Shown piece after piece: positions 32,401-46,531 of a stretch of DNA of 64,000 nt. The translations under genes and the position numbers were made by a program. Origin of the DNA: Hyaloperonospora brassicae (lineage: Eukaryota > Oomycota > Peronosporomycetes > Peronosporales > Peronosporaceae); contig CANTFL010001453.1 of NCBI GenBank assembly GCA_947650285.1, forward strand, positions 62,001 to 126,000. Reading direction: 5' to 3'. How positions within the stretch are numbered: the first letter of the stretch is position 1; the number at the start of each line of letters is the position of its first letter. The notes beneath the pieces are model-generated. The model had not been told where the DNA came from and did no database searches. It saw only the letters and a list, made by a program, of their open reading frames with translations.

Positions 32401-35400
32401 GACACTTCCACCAACTATGCAAATACAACAACCCGCCAGAATGCATGTATCGAAAACCCATACTCAAGGAGGATGCGCCGCACGCTTTCAATCAAACAAA
32501 CATGTGCGATACGAAACGTATACGAAATGTGGAAGACAAAACATACCCATAGACTTGTGGACATATCTGCTCATAGTCAGGTATAGACGGCTACGAAACT
32601 GCTCATACGACATGCAGACCAAGTATCTTCGCATGAATCAAAAGAAGCAAGACGTGATGCCACTTTATATGGCGTGCTCTTATCCAAATCAGGAGCTCCG
32701 ACCGTCTGTACAGAGGTGCTCCTTCTGAAACTGAGCATGCGGTGCTCGATCGATTGTGACGATGTCTATCGAAGATCAAATGTTCTTCCAACTCATTATG
32801 TACTATTCACTTACTCGATTCTTTTCTCACTCAGCGAATTGGCTGCCTCGAGTTTCCGCGCTTAGACCACTGCGTCAAAGAAGGAGATCTGTCACTCATA
32901 CAGAGACCAACATCAAACCATTCAAGAGTGAAGTCCCATGAACACCGCAAACCATAAATTAGAAAACGAGCCGGAGGATGCGACAGATCGAGATTCTTGA
33001 GCGCTGACAGACAATCGATTGAACAAACCCGTCCTCTTCTAGTCGTGGTATAGCATGCTGAAGCCGGTTCAGACTGACTTGCATCATCGTTGATGAAAGT
33101 CGTGGATACACATGCACCGGCGAACGGGATGATTTTGCCGTGATATGGTGAGTGAACATAAAACACGTCAAATTGCCCCAAAATAGCGAGATTCTTTGCA
33201 AACAAGTCAATGCGATTCTCTGTTTTCGCATAAACCACTACGGCAGCAGTACCTTCGCCTCGAGTACTTTGAACAAGGTCTGCACCATGCATTCGTTCCA
33301 CAACTCGTTTGCGACCTTGAGCAAGGGACTAAAGAGAGCATTCCTATTGTCTGCGGATGCGCTTCGGTTCATGTACAGAATCTCGTGTGCAGGGGTGTAG
33401 CACACACGGATGGTCGAACGATCCCATGTAGTCCCACCGATCATTGTTGTGTCCGATATCAATACGTTGGTGAGGGCACACAGCACCTCTTGAGTACACA
33501 AACAAAGACGAGAGACAATCCCGGGACGGGCATGTAAAACTGGCACTGAATGGTAAAAGGTTTTCGCGAGGTATTCGAATTACGACCTGTAGAGCTGTGG
33601 CTGCACATCAGGATTCTGGCACGTGATCCTCCCACTACCAGGAGCGAAGGTTTTTCCCTGCTCTGTTATCCAGTCTGGGGCGGTGCACCTTTCCTTAGTG
33701 ACCTTGGTGTGAACCCTTACGAGCTCACCACAATGTCGACTCCTGATTTGAGACGGGCGCGCCTTCCACACCCTGTGGATAGTGTCGCCACGACTCGTAT
33801 CACAACCCTCGTACCTCACTACCCGGACTGAAGCGTTCCGTTACAAGTTGGCGCCACCCAACCCGGTGACACTTCCACCAACTATGCAAATACAACAACC
33901 CGCCAGAATGCATGTATCGAAAACCCATACTCAAGGAGGATGCGCCGCACGCTTTCAATCAAACAAACATGTGCGATACGAAACGTATACGAAATGTGGA
34001 AGACAAAACATACCCATAGACTTGTGGACATATCTGCTCATAGTCAGGTATAGACGGCTACGAAACTGCTCATACGACATGCAGACCAAGTATCTTCGCA
34101 TGAATCAAAAGAAGCAAGACGTGATGCCACTTTATATGGCGTGCTCTTATCCAAATCAGGAGCTCCGACCGTCTGTACAGAGGTGCTCCTTCTGAAACTG
34201 AGCATGCGGTGCTCGATCGATTGTGACGATGTCTATCGAAGATCAAATGTTCTTCCAACTCATTATGTACTATTCACTTACTCGATTCTTTTCTCACTCA
34301 GCGAATTGGCTGCCTCGAGTTTCCGCGCTTAGACCACTGCGTCAAAGAAGGAGATCTGTCACTCATACAGAGACCAACATCAAACCATTCAAGAGTGAAG
34401 TCCCATGAACACCGCAAACCATAAATTATCAAACGAGCCGGAGGATGCGACAGATCGAGATTCTTGAGCGCTGACAGACAATCGATTGAACAAACCCGTC
34501 CTCTTCTAGTCGTGGTATAGCATGCTGAAGCCGGTTCAGACTGACTTGCATCATCGTTGATGAAAGTCGTGGATACACATGCACCGGCGAACGGGATGAT
34601 TTTGCCGTGATATGGTGGGTGAACATAAAACACGTCAAATTGCCCCAAAATAGCGAGATTCTTTGCAAACAAGTCAATGCGATTCTCTGTTTTCGCATAA
34701 ACCACTACGGCAGCAGTACCTTCGCCTCGAGTACTTTGAACAAGGTCTGCACCATGCATTCGTTCCACAACTCGTTTGCGACCTTGAGCAAGGGACTAAA
34801 GAGAGCATTCCTATTGTCTGCGGATGCGCTTCGGTTCATGTACAGAATCTCGTGTGCAGGGGTGTAGCACACACGGATGGTCGAACGATCCCATGTAGTC
34901 CCACCGATCATTGTTGTGTCCGATATCAATACGTTGGTGAGGGCACACAGCACCTCTTGAGTACACAAACAAAGACGAGAGACAATCCCGGGACGGGCAT
35001 GTAAAACTGGCACTGAATGGTAAAAGGTTTTCGCGAGGTATTCGAATTACGACCTGTAGAGCTGTGGCTGCACATCAGGATTCTGGCACGTGATCCTCCC
35101 ACTACCAGGAGCGAAGGTTTTTCCCTGCTCTGTTATCCAGTCTGGGGCGGTGCACCTTTCCTTAGTGACCTTGGTGTGAACCCTTACGAGCTCACCACAA
35201 TGTCGACTCCTGATTTGAGACGGGCGCGCCTTCCACACCCTGTGGATAGTGTCGCCACGACTCGTATCACAACCCTCGTACCTCACTACCCGGACTGAAG
35301 CGTTCCGTTACAAGTTGGCGCCACCCAACCCGGTGACACTTCCACCAACTATGCAAATACAACAACCCGCCAGAATGCATGTATCGAAAACCCATACTCA

Positions 35401-38400
35401 AGGAGGATGCGCCGCACGCTTTCAATCAAACAAACATGTGCGATACGAAACGTATACGAAATGTGGAAGACAAAACATACCCATAGACTTGTGGACATAT
35501 CTGCTCATAGTCAGGTATAGACGGCTACGAAACTGCTCATACGACATGCAGACCAAGTATCTTCGCATGAATCAAAAGAAGCAAGACGTGATGCCACTTT
35601 ATATGGCGTGCTCTTATCCAAATCAGGAGCTCCGACCGTCTGTACAGAGGTGCTCCTTCTGAAACTGAGCATGCGGTGCTCGATCGATTGTGACGATGTC
35701 TATCGAAGATCAAATGTTCTTCCAACTCATTATGTACTATTCACTTACTCGATTCTTTTCTCACTCAGCGAATTGGCTGCCTCGAGTTTCCGCGCTTAGA
35801 CCACTGCGTCAAAGAAGGAGATCTGTCACTCATACAGAGACCAACATCAAACCATTCAAGAGTGAAGTCCCATGAACACCGCAAACCATAAATTAGAAAA
35901 CGAGCCGGAGGATGCGACAGATCGAGATTCTTGAGCGCTGACAGACAATCGATTGAACAAACCCGTCCTCTTCTAGTCGTGGTATAGCATGCTGAAGCCG
36001 GTTCAGACTGACTTGCATCATCGTTGATGAAAGTCGTGGATACACATGCACCGGCGAACGGGATGATTTTGCCGTGATATGGTGGGTGACATAAAACACG
36101 TCAAATTGCCCCAAAATAGCGAGATTCTTTGCAAACAAGTCAATGCGATTCTCTGTTTTCGCATAAACCACTACGGCAGCAGTACCTTCGCCTCGAGTAC
36201 TTTGAACAAGGTCTGCACCATGCATTCGTTCCACAACTCGTTTGCGACCTTGAGCAAGGGACTAAAGAGAGCATTCCTATTGTCTGCGGATGCGCTTCGG
36301 TTCATGTACAGAATCTCGTGTGCAGGGGTGTAGCACACACGGATGGTCGAACGATCCCATGTAGTCCCACCGATCATTGTTGTGTCCGATATCAATACGT
36401 TGGTGAGGGCACACAGCACCTCTTGAGTACACAAACAAAGACGAGAGACAATCCCGGGACGGGCATGTAAAACTGGCACTGAATGGTAAAAGGTTTTCGC
36501 GAGGTATTCGAATTACGACCTGTAGAGCTGTGGCTGCACATCAGGATTCTGGCACGTGATCCTCCCACTACCAGGAGCGAAGGTTTTTCCCTGCTCTGTT
36601 ATCCAGTCTGGGGCGGTGCACCTTTCCTTAGTGACCTTGGTGTGAACCCTTACGAGCTCACCACAATGTCGACTCCTGATTTGAGACGGGCGCGCCTTCC
36701 ACACCCTGTGGATAGTGTCGCCACGACTCGTATCACAACCCTCGTACCTCACTACCCGGACTGAAGCGTTCCGTTACAAGTTGGCGCCACCCAACCCGGT
36801 GACACTTCCACCAACTATGCAAATACAACAACCCGCCAGAATGCATGTATCGAAAACCCATACTCAAGGAGGATGCGCCGCACGCTTTCAATCAAACAAA
36901 CATGTGCGATACGAAACGTATACGAAATGTGGAAGACAAAACATACCCATAGACTTGTGGACATATCTGCTCATAGTCAGGTATAGACGGCTACGAAACT
37001 GCTCATACGACATGCAGACCAAGTATCTTCGCATGAATCAAAAGAAGCAAGACGTGATGCCACTTTATATGGCGTGCTCTTATCCAAATCAGGAGCTCCG
37101 ACCGTCTGTACAGAGGTGCTCCTTCTGAAACTGAGCATGCGGTGCTCGATCGATTGTGACGATGTCTATCGAAGATCAAATGTTCTTCCAACTCATTATG
37201 TACTATCCACTTACTCGATTCTTTTCTCACTCAGCGAATTGGCTGCCTCGAGTTTCCGCGCTTAGACCACTGCGTCAAAGAAGGAGATCTGTCACTCATA
37301 CAGAGACCAACATCAAACCATTCAAGAGTGAAGTCCCATGAACACCGCAAACCATAAATTAGAAAACGAGCCGGAGGATGCGACAGATCGAGATTCTTGA
37401 GCGCTGACAGACAATCGATTGAACAAACCCGTCCTCTTCTAGTCGTGGTATAGCATGCTGAAGCCGGTTCAGACTGACTTGCATCATCGTTGATGAAAGT
37501 CGTGGATACACATGCACCGGCGAACGGGATGATTTTGCCGTGATATGGTGAGTGAACATAAAACACGTCAAATTGCCCCAAATAGCGAGATTCTTTGCAA
37601 ACAAGTCAATGCGATTCTCTGTTTTCGCATAAACCACTACGGCAGCAGTACCTTCGCCTCGAGTACTTTGAACAAGGTCTGCACCATGCATTCGTTCCAC
37701 AACTCGTTTGCGACCTTGAGCAAGGGACTAAAGAGAGCATTCCTATTGTCTGCGGATGCGCTTCGGTTCATGTACAGAATCTCGTGTGCAGGGGTGTAGC
37801 ACACACGGATGGTCGAACGATCCCATGTAGTCCCACCGATCATTGTTGTGTCCGATATCAATACGTTGGTGAGGGCACACAGCACCTCTTGAGTACACAA
37901 ACAAAGACGAGAGACAATCCCGGGACGGGCATGTAAAACTGGCACTGAATGGTAAAAGGTTTTCGCGAGGTATTCGAATTACGACCTGTAGAGCTGTGGC
38001 TGCACATCAGGATTCTGGCACGTGATCCTCCCACTACCAGGAGCGAAGGTTTTTCCCTGCTCTGTTATCCAGTCTGGGGCGGTGCACCTTTCCTTAGTGA
38101 CCTTGGTGTGAACCCTTACGAGCTCACCACAATGTCGACTCCTGATTTGAGACGGGCGCGCCTTCCACACCCTGTGGATAGTGTCGCCACGACTCGTATC
38201 ACAACCCTCGTACCTCACTACCCGGACTGAAGCGTTCCGTTACAAGTTGGCGCCACCCAACCCGGTGACACTTCCACCAACTATGCAAATACAACAACCC
38301 GCCAGAATGCATGTATCGAAAACCCATACTCAAGGAGGATGCGCCGCACGCTTTCAATCAAACAAACATGTGCGATACGAAACGTATACGAAATGTGGAA

Positions 38401-41400
38401 GACAAAACATACCCATAGACTTGTGGACATATCTGCTCATAGTCAGGTATAGACGGCTACGAAACTGCTCATACGACATGCAGACCAAGTATCTTCGCAT
38501 GAATCAAAAGAAGCAAGACGTGATGCCACTTTATATGGCGTGCTCTTATCCAAATCAGGAGCTCCGACCGTCTGTACAGAGGTGCTCCTTCTGAAACTGA
38601 GCATGCGGTGCTCGATCGTTTGTGACGATGTCTATCGAAGATCAAATGTTCTTCCAACTCATTATGTACTATCCACTTACTCGATTCTTTTCTCACTCAG
38701 CGAATTGGCTGCCTCGAGTTTCCGCGCTTAGACCACTGCGTCAAAGAAGGAGATCTGTCACTCATACAGAGACCAACATCAAACCATTCAAGAGTGAAGT
38801 CCCATGAACACCGCAAACCATAAATTAGAAAACGAGCCGGAGGATGCGACAGATCGAGATTCTTGAGCGCTGACAGACAATCGATTGAACAAACCCGTCC
38901 TCTTCTAGTCGTGGTATAGCATGCTGAAGCCGGTTCAGACTGACTTGCATCATCGTTGATGAAAGTCGTGGATACACATGCACCGGCGAACGGGATGATT
39001 TTGCCGTGATATGGTGAGTGAACATAAAACACTTCAAATTGCCCCAAAATAGCGAGATTCTTTGCAAACAAGTCAATGCGATTCTCTGTTTTCGCATAAA
39101 CCACTACGGCAGCAGTACCTTCGCCTCGAGTACTTTGAACAAGGTCTGCACCATGCATTCGTTCCACAACTCGTTTGCGACCTTGAGCAAGGGACTAAAG
39201 AGAGCATTCCTATTGTCTGCGGATGCGCTTCGGTTCATGTACAGAATCTCGTGTGCAGGGGTGTAGCACACACGGATGGTCGAACGATCCCATGTAGTCC
39301 CACCGATCATTGTTGTGTCCGATATCAATACGTTGGTGAGGGCACACAGCACCTCTTGAGTACACAAACAAAGACGAGAGACAATCCCGGGACGGGCATG
39401 TAAAACTGGCACTGAATGGTAAAAGGTTTTCGCGAGGTATTCGAATTACGACCTGTAGAGCTGTGGCTGCACATCAGGATTCTGGCACGTGATCCTCCCA
39501 CTACCAGGAGCGAAGGTTTTTCCCTGCTCTGTTATCCAGTCTGGGGCGGTGCACCTTTCCTTAGTGACCTTGGTGTGAACCCTTACGAGCTCACCACAAT
39601 GTCGACTCCTGATTTGAGACGGGCGCGCCTTCCACACCCTGTGGATAGTGTCGCCACGACTCGTATCACAACCCTCGTACCTCACTACCCGGACTGAAGC
39701 GTTCCGTTACAAGTTGGCGCCACCCAACCCGGTGACACTTCCACCAACTATGCAAATACAACAACCCGCCAGAATGCATGTATCGAAAACCCATACTCAA
39801 GGAGGATGCGCCGCACGCTTTCAATCAAACAAACATGTGCGATACGAAACGTATACGAAATGTGGAAGACAAAACATACCCATAGACTTGTGGACATATC
39901 TGCTCATAGTCAGGTATAGACGGCTACGAAACTGCTCATACGACATGCAGACCAAGTATCTTCGCATGAATCAAAAGAAGCAAGACGTGATGCCACTTTA
40001 TATGGCGTGCTCTTATCCAAATCAGGAGCTCCGACCGTCTGTACAGAGGTGCTCCTTCTGAAACTGAGCATGCGGTGCTCGATCGTTTGTGACGATGTCT
40101 ATCGAAGATCAAATGTTCTTCCAACTCATTATGTACTATTCACTTACTCGATTCTTTTCTCACTCAGCGAATTGGCTGCCTCGAGTTTCCGCGCTTAGAC
40201 CACTGCGTCAAAGAAGGAGATCTGTCACTCATACAGAGACCAACATCAAACCATTCAAGAGTGAAGTCCCATGAACACCGCAAACCATAAATTAGAAAAC
40301 GAGCCGGAGGATGCGACAGATCGAGATTCTTGAGCGCTGACAGACAATCGATTGAACAAACCCGTCCTCTTCTAGTCGTGGTATAGCATGCTGAAGCCGG
40401 TTCAGACTGACTTGCATCATCGTTGATGAAAGTCGTGGATACACATGCACCGGCGAACGGGATGATTTTGCCGTGATATGGTGAGTGAACATAAAACACT
40501 TCAAATTGCCCCAAATAGCGAGATTCTTTGCAAACAAGTCAATGCGATTCTCTGTTTTCGCATAAACCACTACGGCAGCAGTACCTTCGCCTCGAGTACT
40601 TTGAACAAGGTCTGCACCATGCATTCGTTCCACAACTCGTTTGCGACCTTGAGCAAGGGACTAAAGAGAGCATTCCTATTGTCTGCGGATGCGCTTCGGT
40701 TCATGTACAGAATCTCGTGTGCAGGGGTGTAGCACACACGGATGGTCGAACGATCCCATGTAGTCCCACCGATCATTGTTGTGTCCGATATCAATACGTT
40801 GGTGAGGGCACACAGCACCTCTTGAGTACACAAACAAAGACGAGAGACAATCCCGGGACGGGCATGTAAAACTGGCACTGAATGGTAAAAGGTTTTCGCG
40901 AGGTATTCGAATTACGACCTGTAGAGCTGTGGCTGCACATCAGGATTCTGGCACGTGATCCTCCCACTACCAGGAGCGAAGGTTTTTCCCTGCTCTGTTA
41001 TCCAGTCTGGGGCGGTGCACCTTTCCTTAGTGACCTTGGTGTGAACCCTTACGAGCTCACCACAATGTCGACTCCTGATTTGAGACGGGCGCGCCTTCCA
41101 CACCCTGTGGATAGTGTCGCCACGACTCGTATCACAACCCTCGTACCTCACTACCCGGACTGAAGCGTTCCGTTACAAGTTGGCGCCACCCAACCCGGTG
41201 ACACTTCCACCAACTATGCAAATACAACAACCCGCCAGAATGCATGTATCGAAAACCCATACTCAAGGAGGATGCGCCGCACGCTTTCAATCAAACAAAC
41301 ATGTGCGATACGAAACGTATACGAAATGTGGAAGACAAAACATACCCATAGACTTGTGGACATATCTGCTCATAGTCAGGTATAGACGGCTACGAAACTG

Positions 41401-44400
41401 CTCATACGACATGCAGACCAAGTATCTTCGCATGAATCAAAAGAAGCAAGACGTGATGCCACTTTATATGGCGTGCTCTTATCCAAATCAGGAGCTCCGA
41501 CCGTCTGTACAGAGGTGCTCCTTCTGAAACTGAGCATGCGGTGCTCGATCGATTGTGACGATGTCTATCGAAGATCAAATGTTCTTCCAACTCATTATGT
41601 ACTATTCACTTACTCGATTCTTTTCTCACTCAGCGAATTGGCTGCCTCGAGTTTCCGCGCTTAGACCACTGCGTCAAAGAAGGAGATCTGTCACTCATAC
41701 AGAGACCAACATCAAACCATTCAAGAGTGAAGTCCCATGAACACCGCAAACCATAAATTAGAAAACGAGCCGGAGGATGCGACAGATCGAGATTCTTGAG
41801 CGCTGACAGACAATCGATTGAACAAACCCGTCCTCTTCTAGTCGTGGTATAGCATGCTGAAGCCGGTTCAGACTGACTTGCATCATCGTTGATGAAAGTC
41901 GTGGATACACATGCACCGGCGAACGGGATGATTTTGCCGTGATATGGTGAGTGAACATAAAACACTTCAAATTGCCCCAAAATAGCGAGATTCTTTGCAA
42001 ACAAGTCAATGCGATTCTCTGTTTTCGCATAAACCACTACGGCAGCAGTACCTTCGCCTCGAGTACTTTGAACAAGGTCTGCACCATGCATTCGTTCCAC
42101 AACTCGTTTGCGACCTTGAGCAAGGGACTAAAGAGAGCATTCCTATTGTCTGCGGATGCGCTTCGGTTCATGTACAGAATCTCGTGTGCAGGGGTGTAGC
42201 ACACACGGATGGTCGAACGATCCCATGTAGTCCCACCGATCATTGTTGTGTCCGATATCAATACGTTGGTGAGGGCACACAGCACCTCTTGAGTACACAA
42301 ACAAAGACGAGAGACAATCCCGGGACGGGCATGTAAAACTGGCACTGAATGGTAAAAGGTTTTCGCGAGGTATTCGAATTACGACCTGTAGAGCTGTGGC
42401 TGCACATCAGGATTCTGGCACGTGATCCTCCCACTACCAGGAGCGAAGGTTTTTCCCTGCTCTGTTATCCAGTCTGGGGCGGTGCACCTTTCCTTAGTGA
42501 CCTTGGTGTGAACCCTTACGAGCTCACCACAATGTCGACTCCTGATTTGAGACGGGCGCGCCTTCCACACCCTGTGGATAGTGTCGCCACGACTCGTATC
42601 ACAACCCTCGTACCTCACTACCCGGACTGAAGCGTTCCGTTACAAGTTGGCGCCACCCAACCCGGTGACACTTCCACCAACTATGCAAATACAACAACCC
42701 GCCAGAATGCATGTATCGAAAACCCATACTCAAGGAGGATGCGCCGCACGCTTTCAATCAAACAAACATGTGCGATACGAAACGTATACGAAATGTGGAA
42801 GACAAAACATACCCATAGACTTGTGGACATATCTGCTCATAGTCAGGTATAGACGGCTACGAAACTGCTCATACGACATGCAGACCAAGTATCTTCGCAT
42901 GAATCAAAAGAAGCAAGACGTGATGCCACTTTATATGGCGTGCTCTTATCCAAATCAGGAGCTCCGACCGTCTGTACAGAGGTGCTCCTTCTGAAACTGA
43001 GCATGCGGTGCTCGATCGATTGTGACGATGTCTATCGAAGATCAAATGTTCTTCCAACTCATTATGTACTATCCACTTACTCGATTCTTTTCTCACTCAG
43101 CGAATTGGCTGCCTCGAGTTTCCGCGCTTAGACCACTGCGGCAAAGAAGGAGATCTGTCACTCATACAGAGACCAACATCAAACCATTCAAGAGTGAAGT
43201 CCCATGAACACCGCAAACCATAAATTAGAAAACGAGCCGGAGGATGCGACAGATCGAGATTCTTGAGCGCTGACAGACAATCGATTGAACAAACCCGTCC
43301 TCTTCTAGTCGTGGTATAGCATGCTGAAGCCGGTTCAGACTGACTTGCATCATCGTTGATGAAAGTCGTGGATACACATGCACCGGCGAACGGGATGATT
43401 TTGCCGTGATATGGTGAGTGAACATAAAACACTTCAAATTGCCCCAAATAGCGAGATTCTTTGCAAACAAGTCAATGCGATTCTCTGTTTTCGCATAAAC
43501 CACTACGGCAGCAGTACCTTCGCCTCGAGTACTTTGAACAAGGTCTGCACCATGCATTCGTTCCACAACTCGTTTGCGACCTTGAGCAAGGGACTAAAGA
43601 GAGCATTCCTATTGTCTGCGGATGCGCTTCGGTTCATGTACAGAATCTCGTGTGCAGGGGTGTAGCACACACGGATGGTCGAACGATCCCATGTAGTCCC
43701 ACCGATCATTGTTGTGTCCGATATCAATACGTTGGTGAGGGCACACAGCACCTCTTGAGTACACAAACAAAGACGAGAGACAATCCCGGGACGGGCATGT
43801 AAAACTGGCACTGAATGGTAAAAGGTTTTCGCGAGGTATTCGAATTACGACCTGTAGAGCTGTGGCTGCACATCAGGATTCTGGCACGTGATCCTCCCAC
43901 TACCAGGAGCGAAGGTTTTTCCCTGCTCTGTTATCCAGTCTGGGGCGGTGCACCTTTCCTTAGTGACCTTGGTGTGAACCCTTACGAGCTCACCACAATG
44001 TCGACTCCTGATTTGAGACGGGCGCGCCTTCCACACCCTGTGGATAGTGTCGCCACGACTCGTATCACAACCCTCGTACCTCACTACCCGGACTGAAGCG
44101 TTCCGTTACAAGTTGGCGCCACCCAACCCGGTGACACTTCCACCAACTATGCAAATACAACAACCCGCCAGAATGCATGTATCGAAAACCCATACTCAAG
44201 GAGGATGCGCCGCACGCTTTCAATCAAACAAACATGTGCGATACGAAACGTATACGAAATGTGGAAGACAAAACATACCCATAGACTTGTGGACATATCT
44301 GCTCATAGTCAGGTATAGACGGCTACGAAACTGCTCATACGACATGCAGACCAAGTATCTTCGCATGAATCAAAAGAAGCAAGACGTGATGCCACTTTAT

Positions 44401-45051
44401 ATGGCGTGCTCTTATCCAAATCAGGAGCTCCGACCGTCTGTACAGAGGTGCTCCTTCTGAAACTGAGCATGCGGTGCTCGATCGATTGTGACGATGTCTA
44501 TCGAAGATCAAATGTTCTTCCAACTCATTATGTACTATCCACTTACTCGATTCTTTTCTCACTCAGCGAATTGGCTGCCTCGAGTTTCCGCGCTTAGACC
44601 ACTGCGTCAAAGAAGGAGATCTGTCACTCATACAGAGACCAACATCAAACCATTCAAGAGTGAAGTCCCATGAACACCGCAAACCATAAATTAGAAAACG
44701 AGCCGGAGGATGCGACAGATCGAGATTCTTGAGCGCTGACAGACAATCGATTGAGCAAACCCGTCCTCTTCCAGTCGTGGTATAGCATGCTGAAGCCGGT
44801 TCAGACTGACTTGCATCATCGTTGATGAAAGTCGTGGATACACATGCACCGGCGAACGGGATGATTTTGCCGTGATATGGTGAGTGAACACAAAACACTT
44901 CAAATTGCCCCAAATAGCGAGATTCTTTGCAAACAAGTCAATGCGATTCTCTGTTTTCGCATAAACCACTACGGCAGCAGTACCTTCGCCTCGAGTACTT
45001 TGAACAAGGTCTGCACCATGCATTCGTTCCACAACTCGTTTGCGACCTTGA
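20419..45051. repeat. Tandem array: ~16.8 copies of a ~1467-bp unit
   Basis: The same landmark (GGTAAAAGGT...TTCGCGAGGT) recurs at 21813, 23280, 24747, 26215, 27682, 29149, 30616, 32083, 33550, 35017, 36483, 37949, 39416, 40882, 42349 and 43815, spacing 1466-1468 bp. The first unit is partial (starts at GTGATCCTCC, 20419) and the last stops at ...GACCTTGA (45051). Copies are nearly identical; differences are single substitutions and one-base indels shared by neighbours. Every unit carries open frames up to 156 codons on both strands (e.g. minus 21094-21564), but none has a domain I recognise and they overlap each other, so I do not call genes. Left units contain a perfect hairpin GACTTGCATCA-TCGT-TGATGCAAGTC (21339-21364) lost in right units. 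No tRNA, rRNA or known transposon was recognised in the unit. Function unknown: satellite, amplified element or locus array. Confidence 0.97.
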
Positions 45052-46005
45052 TTTGTTCCGTAACTAGTTATCTACTTCTCTGCATCTTGGTCATTAAGAA
45101 AAGGGAGTAAGAGATCATTCTTCGGTGTTGAGAATATTTGAATGTGGTATTCCCTACTTTTCACTTGTTTATAGGTGCATTAAAGGTGACATGAGAAGCC
45201 GGAGCACATCGAAGTCAGCAAATCAAGACTCGAAGAGCGAAGAATCGACGAAGGAAGGCTCGACGAGCTAAGAATCGACGAAGGAAGACTCGACGAGTGA
45301 AGACCTGACGAGAGAGCAAGATGATGACTAGTCCATCCCAGTAGGTATCGTATAGGACGATAAGGGGTATGAAGGAGAACCACTCAAGAGTTCTTTTGAA
45401 ATCAGGGAGAGAATAGGAGGTAATCAAAACAGAGCAGAATTTTCTAAGTCCAAAACACGTGTACAATTTTGAGGTAAGTCCCTGCGTGTGATGGGTTATG
45501 CCTGCTGTCGAGCCTCAAGGAGCATAGCTTGTGGAGGTCTCGATTGAAAGCGCCAAAATTTAAATTGGCCCGGGGTTAACATTACTCGTGGTCTTCCAGC
45601 GAAAGATCAGTCTCGTCGCACAGCGAGCCTAGGTCTCAATAGCGTGGCGGCACCGCTTTAGAGTCTCGTCACCCGGCCAGACGATTGCCCAATAGACGGT
45701 ACCGCTTTACGACTCGCAAACGGCGAACCGGTGACATGGAAGACGGCACTGTCCAAAGACTCGTCGAGCGACAGGCCGTTGGGTCTTTAACTAATTGCAC
45801 CGTAAGTCTTCTAGTCAGGCGAATACTGTGCTTGGTGAACTATAAAAGTGTGAAAACGCCGACGTCTAGCCATTGATACGAAGTCTCAGGAGTGGAGGAA
45901 CGAAAGATGCTGAGCTCAGGCAGTCTTCTGATAAGAAGTGTAAGTGGTTAAAGGTACTTATGTAGGCGAGAGCCACAACTGAAACCGAAGGGGCGAACTG
46001 CGAGG
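45052..46005. other. Spacer between array and Gypsy copy 2, with a short 30-bp tandem repeat
   Basis: At 45241 and 45271 a 30-bp unit (AGAATCGACGAAGGAAG...CTCGACGAG) is repeated, with a partial third copy. A 63-codon plus ORF at 45685-45876 is not convincing. No other feature seen. The region ends with cgagg, the left half of the probable target duplication of the retroelement. Confidence 0.6.
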
Positions 46006-46400
46006 TGTAACGGGGCACACCCTTGCGTGAACTTAACGCAAGGGTTTTGGTGCGCCCGACAGACGTACACGAGGCAAATGAGGAAGCGTAGATAAGGGAA
46101 AAGTAAAACTGTTACATTAATATAAATTAGGTCTTTTGTTACTGTCTCTCTGTTTAACCTGACTTAATTATGTTAATCTACCTGATTGTATGGTGACGTC
46201 TCGTCACCACTCATTGCGCGCGTCCTGCGGCGATTGGTGGGTTGATATCGTCAAGATATCAACCAATGAGCAGACCCTTTGGTCTCTTCACCAATATGAC
46301 CACTATCGGTGATATTGTTTAAAGAATGTTCAACATAATATTCTTTATTGTCATTGTTTCTTTAAAGTGACAATTCCATGGAACGGGCTGCCCCGTTACA
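46006..46400 (-). repeat. 3' LTR of Gypsy copy 2
   Basis: 395 bp, TGTAACGGGGC...GCCCCGTTACA, homologous to 6202-6590 and 53599-53992. Same succession of hairpins as in copy 1, for example CCCTTGCGT/ACGCAAGGG near the start. Confidence 0.95.
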
Positions 46401-46412
46401 TCTTCCCCCTTA
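46401..46412 (-). other. Polypurine tract of Gypsy copy 2
   Basis: Minus-strand TAAGGGGGAAGA lies directly 5' of the 3' LTR, where plus-strand DNA synthesis of LTR elements is primed. Its position confirms element orientation. Confidence 0.8.
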
Positions 46413-46531
46413 ATTAATAGTGACTGCGTGACTATCGAAAATTTGGTGGCCACTCATTGGTCATTATTGGGACAGGGAGCACTTTTTGGGTCAGTTCCGT
46501 TCATAACTTGACCTGACCTCGCATATTTAAC

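Noticed and set aside
20419..45051. Dozens of repeated ORFs (61-156 codons) in the tandem array as genes
   Set aside because: They overlap on both strands, show no recognisable domain, and their conservation follows simply from recent copying of the unit.
20419..45051. CRISPR array or rDNA array
   Set aside because: Repeat unit is 1.47 kb with no short repeat-spacer structure, and no rRNA sequence is recognisable in the unit.
45685..45876. 63-codon ORF between array and Gypsy copy 2
   Set aside because: Short, composition unremarkable, no family recognised.
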